Assembly (NCBI RefSeq): GCF_037137075.1
Contig: NZ_JBBBNV010000015.1
Coordinates: 1-64,000 of the forward strand
DNA: 64,000 nt
Direction of reading: 5' to 3'
Origin: JBBBNV01 sp037137075
GTDB lineage: Bacteria; Bacillota; Bacilli; Paenibacillales; NBRC-103111
The notes beneath the pieces were generated by a model that searched no databases, was not told where the DNA came from, and saw nothing but the letters and a program-made list of their open reading frames with translations. Positions 8,646-17,163 of the stretch are shown piece after piece (within the stretch, counting starts at the first letter, position 1; the number at the start of each line of letters is the position of its first letter). A program made the translations under genes and the position numbers.

Positions 8646-9638
8646 TTGTCAGTCACAAAACGATTCACCAAGCTTTTAAGTATGGTTACTATATCCGCGC
8701 TCATGCTCGGCGCCTGCGGCACAGCAGGAAGCATGACTCCTGCCGGCAAACAGGAAGGGGGCGCTGCGACTCCGTCCCCGGCGGCCGATGCGAAGCCGAG
8801 AACGATTGTACATGCAGCGGGTCAAACAATCGTGCCTGCTAAGGTCGAGCGGGTTGTGACGCTGACGCCTCATCTGGCGGACCACTTGTTATCCCTTGGC
8901 ATGAAGCCGGTCGGGTCTGTCGTTCGCGAAGCGGGGGATTTCGAGCCTTATATCGGCGAGCAGCTCAAAGGGACGGAATCCGTAGGCCAATCCGCATCCC
9001 CCAATTTGGAGAAGGTGCTTCAGCTGAAGCCGGATTTGATTTTGGGCGAGGAGAAGAACCACTCCAAGCCTTATGAGGCATTGTCCAAAATGGCGCCGAC
9101 CATTGTGTACGCCAACAAGGAAATGGAGCAGGATTGGACCCTGATTTACAAAAAGGTTGCTGAAGCTGTAGGCAAGCAGGATTTGGCCGAAGCCAAGCTG
9201 AAGGAATTTGACGCCAAGACGAAGGGGCTTAAGGAGAAGCTGACAGCCAAGCTTGGCAATGAGACGGTTGTCTTTTTCAAGGTAACGGATAAGGATACAC
9301 GCGTAATGGGCAGCAAAAGCTCTCTCGGCAAGATCGCCTATGAGCAGCTGGGGCTGAAATATCCTGCAGGTCTGCCGGAGGAAGAGGGCGAAATCAAGCT
9401 TGCGCTGGAGAAGCTGCCGGAGATTAATCCGGACTACATCTTCCTGCTGGATGTGAACGTGCCCGACTATGCGGACAAGCTGAACGAAGCCTTGGAAACG
9501 CCGATTTGGAAAAGCCTGAAGGCCGTTCAAAACAACCATGTTTACAAAAAGCCGCTGCGCGCAACGAAAACCGGCTTCGGTCTGGTAATGCATAACATTT
9601 TTGTCGACGAGATTCAAAAGGAACTGCTGGGTCAATGA
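8646..9638 (+). CDS. Iron-siderophore ABC transporter substrate-binding lipoprotein
   Basis: Captures ferric siderophore outside the cell and hands it to the FecCD-type permease. The start is the TTG at 8646, served by GGAAGGG (8631-8637). The longer open frame begins inside the -35 box and cannot be right. A lipoprotein signal ends in LGAC with the lipidated cysteine at residue 24. The rest is a class III (FhuD/BtuF-like) binding fold, with VERVVTLTPHLADHLLSLG and LKPDLILGE marking the first lobe. It is the first gene of a three-gene operon with ATGA overlaps, under the Fur-box promoter. The exact siderophore is not predictable. Confidence 0.9.
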   Translation: MSVTKRFTKLLSMVTISALMLGACGTAGSMTPAGKQEGGAATPSPAADAKPRTIVHAAGQTIVPAKVERVVTLTPHLADHLLSLGMKPVGSVVREAGDFEPYIGEQLKGTESVGQSASPNLEKVLQLKPDLILGEEKNHSKPYEALSKMAPTIVYANKEMEQDWTLIYKKVAEAVGKQDLAEAKLKEFDAKTKGLKEKLTAKLGNETVVFFKVTDKDTRVMGSKSSLGKIAYEQLGLKYPAGLPEEEGEIKLALEKLPEINPDYIFLLDVNVPDYADKLNEALETPIWKSLKAVQNNHVYKKPLRATKTGFGLVMHNIFVDEIQKELLGQ

Positions 9639-10696
9639 GCCGCCGTCTGGAACGAGGCTCACAAGTGCCCGGAGCGGTGCATAAAAAAAGAAGGCTGAGC
9701 CCTTCTTTTTTTATTGGGCTGCTTGCAGCGGGGATTGTCGCAGGGACACTGCTGTCCATTGCAACAGGGTCCGCTAATATTAGCCTGCAGACGGTGCTGG
9801 ATGCGTTTGTGCGCTATGATGCCGGATCCGTGCAGCACTATACGGTGCTTTCGGTGCGGCTGCCCCGGGCGATCCTTGCGCTGCTGGTCGGTGGCAGCTT
9901 GGCCGCCGCCGGAGCGATTATGCAGGGAATGACCCGGAATCCGCTGGCCAGTCCAAGCATCATGGGCGTATCTGCGGGCTCCAGCTTCGCAGTGGTGGCG
10001 GCATTCGCATTTTGGCCTTTTTTGTCGTACCACCAAGTAATTGCGGTCTCGCTTGCCGGGGCAGCTGCGGCAACGCTTCTTGTGTATGGCGCCGGAACAT
10101 TGGCCTCATTAAGCTCGGCCGGTCCGCGTGCACATGTGAAGCTGGCATTGGCCGGGGCGGCTGTCAGCGCCTTGCTGGGCGCGATGTCTCACGGCATTCA
10201 GCTTTATTACGGGCTGGCTCAGGATGTCATGCTTTGGTATGCGGCGGGTCTTGCCGGAGTGAAATGGGTGGACGTGGTGACGGTGCTGCCGTGGGTCTGC
10301 TCGGGACTGGCGGCTGCCGGCTTTTTATCTGGAAGCATTACGCTGCTTGCTCTGGGCGAGGATGTTGCGGCAGGTCTGGGGCAGCGTGTGAAGCGCGTGA
10401 AGCTGCTCGGCGCGCTGACCGTATTCGTTCTGACGGGGGCCGCTGTCGCTGTAGCCGGTCCAATCGGATTCATCGGCCTCATCATCCCGCATTTGACCCG
10501 CTTTCTGATTGGCGTGGATTACCGCATAGTCATTCCGTGCTCGGCGCTGCTGGGCGGGTGGCTCCTGCTTATGGCGGATACTGTCTCCCGGATGGTGAAT
10601 CCGCCCCAGGAAACGCCTGTCGGCATTATAACCGCCTTGCTCGGTGTCCCGTTCTTCTTGTATCTGGCTAGAAAAGAAGGGAGAGGAAGCCTATGA
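9635..10696 (+). CDS. FecCD-family siderophore permease, subunit 1
   Basis: Polytopic transmembrane subunit of the iron-siderophore importer, 353 residues with about nine or ten hydrophobic segments. Family features include VRLPRAILALLVGGSLAAAG, MTRNPLASP, and the ATPase-contact region around ALGEDVAAGLGQ followed by GPIGFIGLIIPHLTRF. The ATGA overlap with the binding-protein gene indicates translational coupling. It probably pairs with the next gene as a heterodimer. The N-terminal ~25 residues before the first membrane span are polar and longer than usual, so a later start is possible. Confidence 0.92.
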   Translation: MSRRLERGSQVPGAVHKKRRLSPSFFIGLLAAGIVAGTLLSIATGSANISLQTVLDAFVRYDAGSVQHYTVLSVRLPRAILALLVGGSLAAAGAIMQGMTRNPLASPSIMGVSAGSSFAVVAAFAFWPFLSYHQVIAVSLAGAAAATLLVYGAGTLASLSSAGPRAHVKLALAGAAVSALLGAMSHGIQLYYGLAQDVMLWYAAGLAGVKWVDVVTVLPWVCSGLAAAGFLSGSITLLALGEDVAAGLGQRVKRVKLLGALTVFVLTGAAVAVAGPIGFIGLIIPHLTRFLIGVDYRIVIPCSALLGGWLLLMADTVSRMVNPPQETPVGIITALLGVPFFLYLARKEGRGSL

Positions 10697-11721
10697 AGCC
10701 GGACGTAAATGACGGAAAGCCCCGGACGGCAGCCCGGAATGTCCGGTTGTTCATCATCCTGACGGGTCTTGTTGTCGCGATGATGCTGGTCAGCTTGAAC
10801 TCCGGTTTAATCCGGCTCGATCCGCTAGAGGTGATTCGGACCTTACTGGGCGGCGGGACGAAGGAATCGGCTATCGTTTTGTATGACATCCGGCTGCCCC
10901 GGATCGTACTGTCCGTGCTGGTCGGGGCCGGCTTTGCCGTGGCGGGCTCGATTTTGCAGGGAGTATCGCAGAATGCGCTGGCAGACCCCGGAATTCTTGG
11001 CATCAACGCGGGGGCGGGGCTGGCGGTGGTGCTGTACATCGTGCTTTTTTATGGGAAAATTCAATATGCTCCCGTCTTCGCGCTTCCTCTTGCAGCTTTC
11101 CTGGGCGCGGCAGCCGCCGCCGCATTTGTGTTTATATTGGCGTACAAGCAGGGGAAAATATCGCCGGTCCGGCTGGTGCTGGTCGGCATTGCTGCGGGGG
11201 CGGGCATCAGCGCCGCCATGCTGTTTCTGACCTACCGGATGAACGCCTATAACTATGAATTTGTAAAAATATGGCTATCTGGAAGCGTATGGGGCACAAA
11301 TTGGAGCTATGTGCTGGCGGCGCTGGCTTGGGTGGCTGTGCTTGTGCCCTATGCCATTTTTAAAGCCGGAAGGCTCAATTTGTTGAATTTGGGGGAAGAA
11401 GTGGCGGCCGGTATCGGCGTCGGAGTCCAGCGGGAGCGGCTGAAGCTGATGACAGCGGCAGTAGGCCTGGCGGGAAGCTGTGTCGCTGTCGCAGGCAGCA
11501 TCGGATTCGTCGGCCTGCTTGGTCCTCATATCGCCCGCCGCGTTGCAGGAGCCAACTACCGGCTGGCGCTTCCGGCCTCTGCGTTCATCGGCTCCATCCT
11601 GGTGCTCGCGGCGGACACTATCGGCCGTATCATTGTCCAGCCGGTGGAGATTCCGGCCGGTATTGTTGTTGCGGGTGTCGGGGCGCCGTACTTCCTGTAT
11701 TTGCTGCTGAAGCAGAAGTAG
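10693..11721 (+). CDS. FecCD-family siderophore permease, subunit 2
   Basis: Second membrane subunit of the importer, 342 residues. It has IRLPRIVLSVLVGAGFAVAG, SQNALADPGILG, a LGEEVAAGIGV coupling helix region and GSIGFVGLLGPHIARR, all typical of the family. It overlaps the previous permease by ATGA. No ATP-binding subunit follows: the operon ends here. As in B. subtilis, where YusV serves several siderophore permeases, an ATPase encoded elsewhere must energise the system. Confidence 0.92.
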   Translation: MKPDVNDGKPRTAARNVRLFIILTGLVVAMMLVSLNSGLIRLDPLEVIRTLLGGGTKESAIVLYDIRLPRIVLSVLVGAGFAVAGSILQGVSQNALADPGILGINAGAGLAVVLYIVLFYGKIQYAPVFALPLAAFLGAAAAAAFVFILAYKQGKISPVRLVLVGIAAGAGISAAMLFLTYRMNAYNYEFVKIWLSGSVWGTNWSYVLAALAWVAVLVPYAIFKAGRLNLLNLGEEVAAGIGVGVQRERLKLMTAAVGLAGSCVAVAGSIGFVGLLGPHIARRVAGANYRLALPASAFIGSILVLAADTIGRIIVQPVEIPAGIVVAGVGAPYFLYLLLKQK

Positions 11722-11784
11722 GCACCGCATTCCATATGGATAGAAGGAAAAGATAAGCCGGCAGAGATCGGAACAAGCCCCAAA

Positions 11785-11846
11785 CTTTAAACAAACAGGA
11801 GTAGGAACGGCGGCGTCCCCGCGTTCTTACTCCTGTTTGTTTAAGC
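11785..11846. terminator. Bidirectional terminator
   Basis: A long stem with one mismatch pairs TTAAACAAACAGGAGTAGGA (from 11787) with its near-complement ending at 11844, around a 12-base loop. It lies between convergent genes, the siderophore permease on plus and the TetR fusion on minus, and can stop both. T-runs are modest (TTTGTTTAAG). Confidence 0.65.
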
Positions 11847-11870
11847 TATGAATGTGACGCTTGCGTTTGC

Positions 11871-13793
11871 CTACACGCCGCTGCCGACCGCTGTTTTCAG
11901 CTCCTCTAGCAGCATCTGGGCTACGCTGCGCCCGCTGGAAAATGCGCGTTCCGCCAGCTCGCCTTTGCCTTCGCAGCCATCGCCGCAGAAATAGAACGGC
12001 ACGTTCTCTATCCGGCAGGGCAGCAGCTTGTTGGTGACGACGTTTTTCACGCTGGATACCATCGCTTTCTTGGACACCCGTTTCACCGCAGTACAGTCGC
12101 GCCAGCCGGGATAATATTGATCGAACATGGCTTCCATCTGCTTCGTTTTCGTATCCAGATACGCCTTGCGCTCATCCTCGCTCTCGAAGTCGTCCTTCAG
12201 ATACGCGATGCCCTGCAGCAATTGTCCGCCTTCCGGCACCAGGGTATGGTCTGTGGCGGAAACATCGCTGATGAACATTTTGTTGGCCATCTCGCTAATG
12301 TAACTGAACGGACGCGCGACAACACGCTCCAGACCGACGTCGTACACCATGACCTCGGTGGCCGAATTGTCTTCATAATCGGCCATGAACGGCTCCCATG
12401 CCGTCCCGCGGAGCAGCTTGACGACCTGCTGGACCGGCATGGCAAAAATAACGCGATCAAACGTCATTTCGCGGGTTTTGGTTTTCAGCACATACTTGCG
12501 GTCGGCATAGCGGATTTCCTCCACGCCTTCCTGCAGGGCGATTTCCCAGCGGCCTGTCGACTCCATTTTTTGACGGAGCTGATTGGTAATAACGGCCCAG
12601 CTGCCCAATATATAATTGACCGGGCGATTGGACAGGAACAGGTTGTGATAGTATTCGCTGATCACCGCGCCGGAAACCTTGCGCGCATCCTCGGGCGAAA
12701 TAAAGAAGTTCGAACAGACCAGATGCTCCCATAGCTCTTTGACGTCCTCGTCGGCATTGGAGGCGGCCAGGAATTCACCGAGGGTGTGATAGTTTTTGAG
12801 CTGATGAATATTGGCGATGATGGCCGTGATCTCGCCGACAAAACGCATTTTCTGCAGCGGACTGAGCAGCTCGGTCTTCATGAAGTTGACGAAATCCAGC
12901 GGCGCCTGCGTCAGGTGATCGTGCTTGGCGTACATCACGCGGCGTTTATCCACCTGCTTGCTGCTGAAGGAGAGGCCCAGCTCCCGCTCCAGCTGTCCGA
13001 TCGTGTGCCGGTCAATGCCATAGATGGCATGGGCCCCGTAGTTCAGGGTGAAGCCGGCCTTCTCATATGTAAAAGCGCGTCCCCCCAGCTGCGGGCTCCG
13101 TTCAAAAAGCACACCTTCAACACCCGAGGCCTCCGATAAGTAGGCGGCAGCGGTCAAACCGGCCAGACCGCCGCCGATAATAGCAATTTTCATGGTTGTT
13201 TTCTCCTTCGCTTGCGGTTCAACGGTCAGGCCTTCGTACGGAACGCTGGAGCGTCCCCCGGCCCAAGCGCCCGCCAGATTGTGAGTCAGCATTGCGGACA
13301 AGTCGGCATCTTCAATCATGCACCACCGCATGATGGTTCCGTAATAGACGGACAGCAGCAGCTCGGCTTTGCCGCCATCAGGGAGCCAGTGAATAATGCA
13401 GCGGTACAGGCGAGTCATTTCATCCTGTTGAATCCGGTAGAGCATGTCGTTTTGCAAACTCAGGGCGGTCAAGCTGCGGATAAGCCGCGGATGCCCGGCG
13501 ATATTAGACGCAAGGTCTAATAAAAGGCGGTTAATAAACCCTTCCACCGATTGAACCTGAGACGGCGGCATTTTGCTCCATTGCTCAATGCGCTCGATCT
13601 GCTGATGACTGACTTCGGCGATAATGTCTTCCTTGCTTTTGAAATAATGATAAAAGGTTCCTTTGGAAGTGCCGGTAATGGTAATGATTTCGTCCACGGA
13701 CACATGCTCGTAGCCTTTGTCGACGAACAGCCGGAGGGCCGTATCGGCGACAAATTGCTTTTTCCTTCGGGTGGCGTCACGCATATAATTCAT
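11871..13793 (-). CDS. TetR regulator fused in frame to an FAD/NAD(P) amine-oxidase-type flavoprotein
   Basis: A single 640-residue frame. Residues ~10-60 are a TetR helix-turn-helix (GTSKGTFYHYFKSKEDIIAE) and ~60-185 a TetR ligand-binding-like domain. Residues 201-640 are a complete flavoprotein starting MKIAIIGGGLAGLTAAAYLS (Rossmann dinucleotide site) with ERSPQLGGRAFTYEKAGFTL and a C-terminal FYFCGDGCEGKGELAERAF, as in the amine oxidase, protoporphyrinogen oxidase and phytoene desaturase group. No stop separates them. However, AAGGAG lies 10 bases before the internal ATG at 13193, so the enzyme (13193-11871, 440 residues) may also be made alone. The operator and promoter just upstream suggest autoregulation. 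Substrate unknown. Confidence 0.8.
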   Translation of the reverse strand: MNYMRDATRRKKQFVADTALRLFVDKGYEHVSVDEIITITGTSKGTFYHYFKSKEDIIAEVSHQQIERIEQWSKMPPSQVQSVEGFINRLLLDLASNIAGHPRLIRSLTALSLQNDMLYRIQQDEMTRLYRCIIHWLPDGGKAELLLSVYYGTIMRWCMIEDADLSAMLTHNLAGAWAGGRSSVPYEGLTVEPQAKEKTTMKIAIIGGGLAGLTAAAYLSEASGVEGVLFERSPQLGGRAFTYEKAGFTLNYGAHAIYGIDRHTIGQLERELGLSFSSKQVDKRRVMYAKHDHLTQAPLDFVNFMKTELLSPLQKMRFVGEITAIIANIHQLKNYHTLGEFLAASNADEDVKELWEHLVCSNFFISPEDARKVSGAVISEYYHNLFLSNRPVNYILGSWAVITNQLRQKMESTGRWEIALQEGVEEIRYADRKYVLKTKTREMTFDRVIFAMPVQQVVKLLRGTAWEPFMADYEDNSATEVMVYDVGLERVVARPFSYISEMANKMFISDVSATDHTLVPEGGQLLQGIAYLKDDFESEDERKAYLDTKTKQMEAMFDQYYPGWRDCTAVKRVSKKAMVSSVKNVVTNKLLPCRIENVPFYFCGDGCEGKGELAERAFSSGRSVAQMLLEELKTAVGSGV

Positions 13794-13816
13794 CAGGAAA
13801 CCACGCTCCTTCCGTT

Positions 13817-13846
13817 ATTATATGCCAATATTAGACTGGTGGTCTA
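13817..13846 (-). promoter_or_regulatory. Promoter and TetR-type operator of the fusion gene
   Basis: Read on the minus strand, TATAAT is at 13822-13817. A TAGAC-n5-GTCTA palindrome (13832-13846) covers the expected -35 position, where only a weak -35 is seen. TAGACC/GGTCTA-like palindromes are common operators of Firmicute TetR autorepressors, so the fusion protein probably binds here. Confidence 0.6.
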
Positions 13847-14298
13847 GATTTGTTTCGGGAAAAATATGGGCCGCATTCGCCTATTTCTTGGGGCAGGAGC
13901 AGGCAAGAATAAGCCTGCCCTGAATTGCTCCTGTTTCGTCTTGAATGCTCCGCTTTTCGACACTTGGAATTTTCCTGCAATTCTGTTCTCCTGCACATGG
14001 GAAATCGCGCCGGGACCCAGTAAGCGGGCGTTTGCCCGCTTCCGACATACCGCTCGATCCAGTCGTTATCTGATATCAAATCCAGCTGGTTTTTTCGTTT
14101 GCGCGCCGTGACGGTGTGCAGGTAAACGGCAGGAGGACAGACAGGCCGCCGGCCGCTTCGCCGCATTCGCTTGAATAGGTCTATTCTGGCACAAAAGCAT
14201 GCTTTTATAATCGCTGAAGTGAAAAAATGGCTTTTTGTGCCCGTTTTCGATATGATAGAGCGAAGTAAGGATATGGAAGACGGAAAGGAGGGAATGAA
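13847..14298. other. Intergenic stretch, hairpins but no gene
   Basis: No supported coding region. Two hairpins are visible: nested CAGGAGCA (13894-13901) with TGCTCCTG (13926-13933), enclosing GGC/GCC, and AAGCGGGC (14022-14029) with GCCCGCTT (14034-14041). Neither has a proper T-run. The stretch separates the TetR fusion (minus) from the HIT gene (plus). Confidence 0.5.
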
Positions 14299-14661
14299 GT
14301 GCATAGTCCTGATTGTATTTTTTGCAAAATTATCGCCGGTACGATTCCGGGCCAGAAGGTGTTTGAGTCGGACCGGGTGCTGGCGTTCCGCGATATTGCG
14401 CCTGCTGCGCCCGTACATATTTTGATTATTCCCAAAAAACACATTCCTTCCATGAATGATCTGGCGGCGGAGGATGCCGCTGTGATAGGGGAAATCATGC
14501 TGGCCGCGCAGCAGCTTGCCAGGGAAGAAGGCATTGCGGAGTCCGGGTACCGGTTAATCAACAACTGCGGCAAGGAAGGCGGACAAGTTGTCTACCACAT
14601 TCATTTTCACCTGCTTGGCGGCAGGCCGCTCGGTGAATTGCTGGCCCGTCAAGCGTTGTAG
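14299..14661 (+). CDS. HIT-family nucleotide hydrolase
   Basis: Small histidine-triad protein, 120 residues, of the Hint branch (purine nucleoside phosphoramidase or dinucleotide hydrolase). CIFCKIIAGTIPG at the N-terminus and the catalytic HIHFHLLGG triad near the C-terminus are both intact. The GTG start has AAAGGAGGG (14283-14291) upstream. In many Firmicutes it stands alone near rpsU-yqeY, as here. Soluble and cytosolic. Confidence 0.92.
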   Translation: MHSPDCIFCKIIAGTIPGQKVFESDRVLAFRDIAPAAPVHILIIPKKHIPSMNDLAAEDAAVIGEIMLAAQQLAREEGIAESGYRLINNCGKEGGQVVYHIHFHLLGGRPLGELLARQAL

Positions 14662-14760
14662 GGCGGCCGGAGAGCCGGAAAATCAGTGTCGGAGACGTAC
14701 ACTCGCAGCGCCAGATGCCGGTACAGGCACACTACGGGATCTTTGTTCTTACAGCTGAGG

Positions 14761-14790
14761 TTGACACTGCCTTTTCTGATCCCCTATAAT
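14761..14790 (+). promoter_or_regulatory. Upstream sigma-A promoter of rpsU-yqeY
   Basis: TTGACA (14761-14766), an 18-bp spacer and TATAAT (14785-14790). A second promoter follows 48 bases on, giving a tandem pair. Confidence 0.8.
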
Positions 14791-14808
14791 GTAGGTTAAT
14801 GAGCATTG

Positions 14809-14838
14809 TTGACAACCGCTATGCTTTCAAGTTATGAT
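14809..14838 (+). promoter_or_regulatory. Downstream sigma-A promoter of rpsU-yqeY
   Basis: TTGACA (14809-14814), an 18-bp spacer and TATGAT (14833-14838), about 58 bases before the rpsU start. Confidence 0.75.
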
Positions 14839-14896
14839 AGCGGATGGTAACATGGCTACTGCCCTGGCACGGTCAGTTCGGAGGGAGGGAAAACAG

Positions 14897-15070
14897 GTGT
14901 CTGAAACTCGAATTCGCAAAAACGAAACGATAGATGCTGCACTTCGTCGCTTTAAGCGCTCCATCGCCAAAGACGGCGTTCTGGCTGAAGTTAAAAAGCG
15001 CAAGCACTACGAGAAGCCTAGTGTGAAGAGAAAGAAGAAGTCGGAGGCTGCTCGCAAAAGAAAGTTCTAG
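14897..15070 (+). CDS. rpsU: 30S ribosomal protein S21
   Basis: Small basic protein of the 30S subunit platform, 57 residues. It begins MSETRIRKNETIDAALRRFK and ends in a lysine/arginine tail, the usual S21 form and length. The GTG at 14897 follows GAGGGAGGG. The longer open frame starting at 14834 runs through the promoter region and is not used. It forms an operon with yqeY 15 bases downstream. Confidence 0.97.
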   Translation: MSETRIRKNETIDAALRRFKRSIAKDGVLAEVKKRKHYEKPSVKRKKKSEAARKRKF

Positions 15071-15085
15071 GAGGATTTACGGTTC

Positions 15086-15529
15086 ATGAGCTTAAGCGAA
15101 CGTTTGAATGAAGATATGAAACAAGCGATGAGAGAGCAGGATAAATTTAAACTCTCCGTTATCCGAATGGTCCGTTCTTCCATCAAGAACGTGGAGATTG
15201 ACCAGCGCAGAACGCTCGACGATAATGAAGTGCTTGATATTCTAAATCGTGAAGTCAAACAGCGCAAAGACTCCCTCCAAGAATTTGAAAAGGCAGGAAG
15301 GGAAGATTTGGTAAGCGGCTTGCAACAAGAGCTTGCTATCTTGTCCGTTTATCTGCCGCAGCAACTTACCGCTGAGGAAGTGAAGACAATTGTCGAAGAG
15401 ACAATTGCCGAGGTCGGTGCAGCCTCTAAGGCGGATATGGGCAAAGTGATGGGCGCCCTGATGCCGAAGGTCAAAGGCCGCGCGGACGGCAAGCTGGTGA
15501 ATCAAACTGTCCAGCAGCTGCTTCCATAA
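15086..15529 (+). CDS. yqeY: GatB/YqeY domain protein
   Basis: 147 residues, all helical, matching the YqeY family, which shares the tail domain of the GatB amidotransferase subunit and is thought to touch tRNA. Typical features are LSERLNEDMKQAMR at the start and a C-terminal MGKVMGALMPKVKGRADGK motif. Its place just after rpsU is conserved in Firmicutes. The precise role is not established. Confidence 0.93.
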   Translation: MSLSERLNEDMKQAMREQDKFKLSVIRMVRSSIKNVEIDQRRTLDDNEVLDILNREVKQRKDSLQEFEKAGREDLVSGLQQELAILSVYLPQQLTAEEVKTIVEETIAEVGAASKADMGKVMGALMPKVKGRADGKLVNQTVQQLLP

Positions 15530-15540
15530 CAACGCAAACA

Positions 15541-15570
15541 AAATCCGGTCCCTTGGGGCCGGATTTTTTG
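15541..15570 (+). terminator. Terminator of rpsU-yqeY
   Basis: AAATCCGGTCC, a short loop, then GGGCCGGATTTTTT. Stem followed by a T-run. Confidence 0.85.
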
Positions 15571-15666
15571 CTAAATCAAGGGGATGCTCCTGCAAAAGCT
15601 GCAAATAGGAATAAAATGAAACATTCTTCCGCGCGTATCGTATAACATGGGGAAGGTGGTGCTGAG

Positions 15667-17112
15667 ATGAGGAGCAAAATAAAGCCGTTCGTTTGCCTGT
15701 TGGCGCTGCTGGCCGTCCTGGCCTGCTTCATCCCTTTCGCTCAAGGCGGCGCTGCCGCTGCGGAGGGCGTGAAAAAAAATGACAGCACGAATGGGGAAGG
15801 CGCGCAGATCGTCTTTATTGTACCGCTCAAATCCACGATCGAGACCGGTCTGGAGCGGTTTTTGCACAGGGCTTTTGCCGAGGCGGAGAAGGCGCGCGCA
15901 GGTCAGATTATTCTTGAAATGAATACGCTGGGCGGACGCATTGATTCGGCGCTTGGAATCGGGGATTTAATCAAAAGCAGTCCGGTTCCCGTAACCGTAT
16001 TCATTCGAGGGGAAGCGATTTCAGCCGGGAGCTACATCGCCTTGAACGCCTCGCGCATCGTCATGGAGCCCGGAAGCACTATCGGCGCGGCATCCGTGGT
16101 AGATATCGCCGGCAATGAAATCGAAAAGGCGAAAACGGTATCCGTATGGTCTGGCAACATGCAGTCGGCGGCGGAAATGCACGGCCGGAACAAGAAAATT
16201 GCCGAGAAAATGGTCGACAAAACGATGGAGCTGACACTGCCGGAAATCGGGAAAACCTATGCGCAGGGACAGCTGTTGACCTTGACGGCCGAGGAAGCGC
16301 TTAAGGTCGGCTATGCAGAGCAGGTGCTGAGTACCCGCGGCCAGGTGCTGGAATACATCGGCAAAGGCCACGAAACACAGGTGATTGAATTTAATCCGAG
16401 CGTGGCCGAGCGACTCGCGCGGGTGATGACAGATCCTTGGGTGTCCACAATACTGCTGCTTATCGGTATCGTCGGTATCGCCCTGGAGCTTTTTATTCCG
16501 GGCTTCGGCTTGCCGGGCATGATCGGAATTGCCGGCTTTGGCTTGTATTTTTTCGGACACTATATTGCCGGCTTTGCGGGGGTGGAGCATATGGTATTGT
16601 TCATTGCGGGCATCGTGCTGCTCATTGCTGAAATATTCGTGCCCAGCTTTGGAATTTTGGGTCTCCTTGGCGGAGCGGCGCTCGTAAGCGGCATCGTTCT
16701 GGCCGCTTACGATACCAGCGATGCGATGCTGAATCTCGGAATCGCCGCATTGTTTGCGATTATCATCGTGGGTGTGTGCTTGAAGGTGTTTAAGCGCAGG
16801 GGCATATGGAATAAGCTTGTGCTGAAGGAGAAGCTGACGAGCGAGGAAGGGTTCGTCTCCCAGTCTTCACGGGATCATTTGTTCGGACAGCATGGACTAA
16901 CCATTACTCCGCTTCGTCCGTCGGGAACGGCGGTCATCGGGCGCGAGCGTGTAGATGTGGTCACAGACGGCGAATTCATTCCTGCGGGAACTCGTGTCGG
17001 CGTTGTCAGATTGGAAGGAATCCGGGTTGTTGTCCGCTCGGCGGAGCAGGATGGGGACGAGGAAGGTGCTTTGCAGGGGCTGAGGGACGAGGGGCCTGAG
17101 CACAAAAGCTAG
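15667..17112 (+). CDS. NfeD-family membrane serine protease
   Basis: 481 residues; counterpart of B. subtilis YqeZ. It has a signal peptide (1-34), then a ClpP-class protease domain facing outward, with the catalytic serine in GEAISAGSYIAL and a lysine downstream (YAQGQ...). Four or more membrane spans follow at ~255-375, and a C-terminal OB-fold NfeD domain (GLTITPLRPSGTAVIG). In this family the protein works with the flotillin encoded next door in membrane microdomain upkeep and envelope stress. The ATG has GGAAGGTGG upstream. It is the first gene of an operon with floA. Confidence 0.92.
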   Translation: MRSKIKPFVCLLALLAVLACFIPFAQGGAAAAEGVKKNDSTNGEGAQIVFIVPLKSTIETGLERFLHRAFAEAEKARAGQIILEMNTLGGRIDSALGIGDLIKSSPVPVTVFIRGEAISAGSYIALNASRIVMEPGSTIGAASVVDIAGNEIEKAKTVSVWSGNMQSAAEMHGRNKKIAEKMVDKTMELTLPEIGKTYAQGQLLTLTAEEALKVGYAEQVLSTRGQVLEYIGKGHETQVIEFNPSVAERLARVMTDPWVSTILLLIGIVGIALELFIPGFGLPGMIGIAGFGLYFFGHYIAGFAGVEHMVLFIAGIVLLIAEIFVPSFGILGLLGGAALVSGIVLAAYDTSDAMLNLGIAALFAIIIVGVCLKVFKRRGIWNKLVLKEKLTSEEGFVSQSSRDHLFGQHGLTITPLRPSGTAVIGRERVDVVTDGEFIPAGTRVGVVRLEGIRVVVRSAEQDGDEEGALQGLRDEGPEHKS

Positions 17113-17163
17113 AAGTGCTGCAGTTGAAAGAAACCATCATGAACCAAATTGAGGAGGGTGTTT

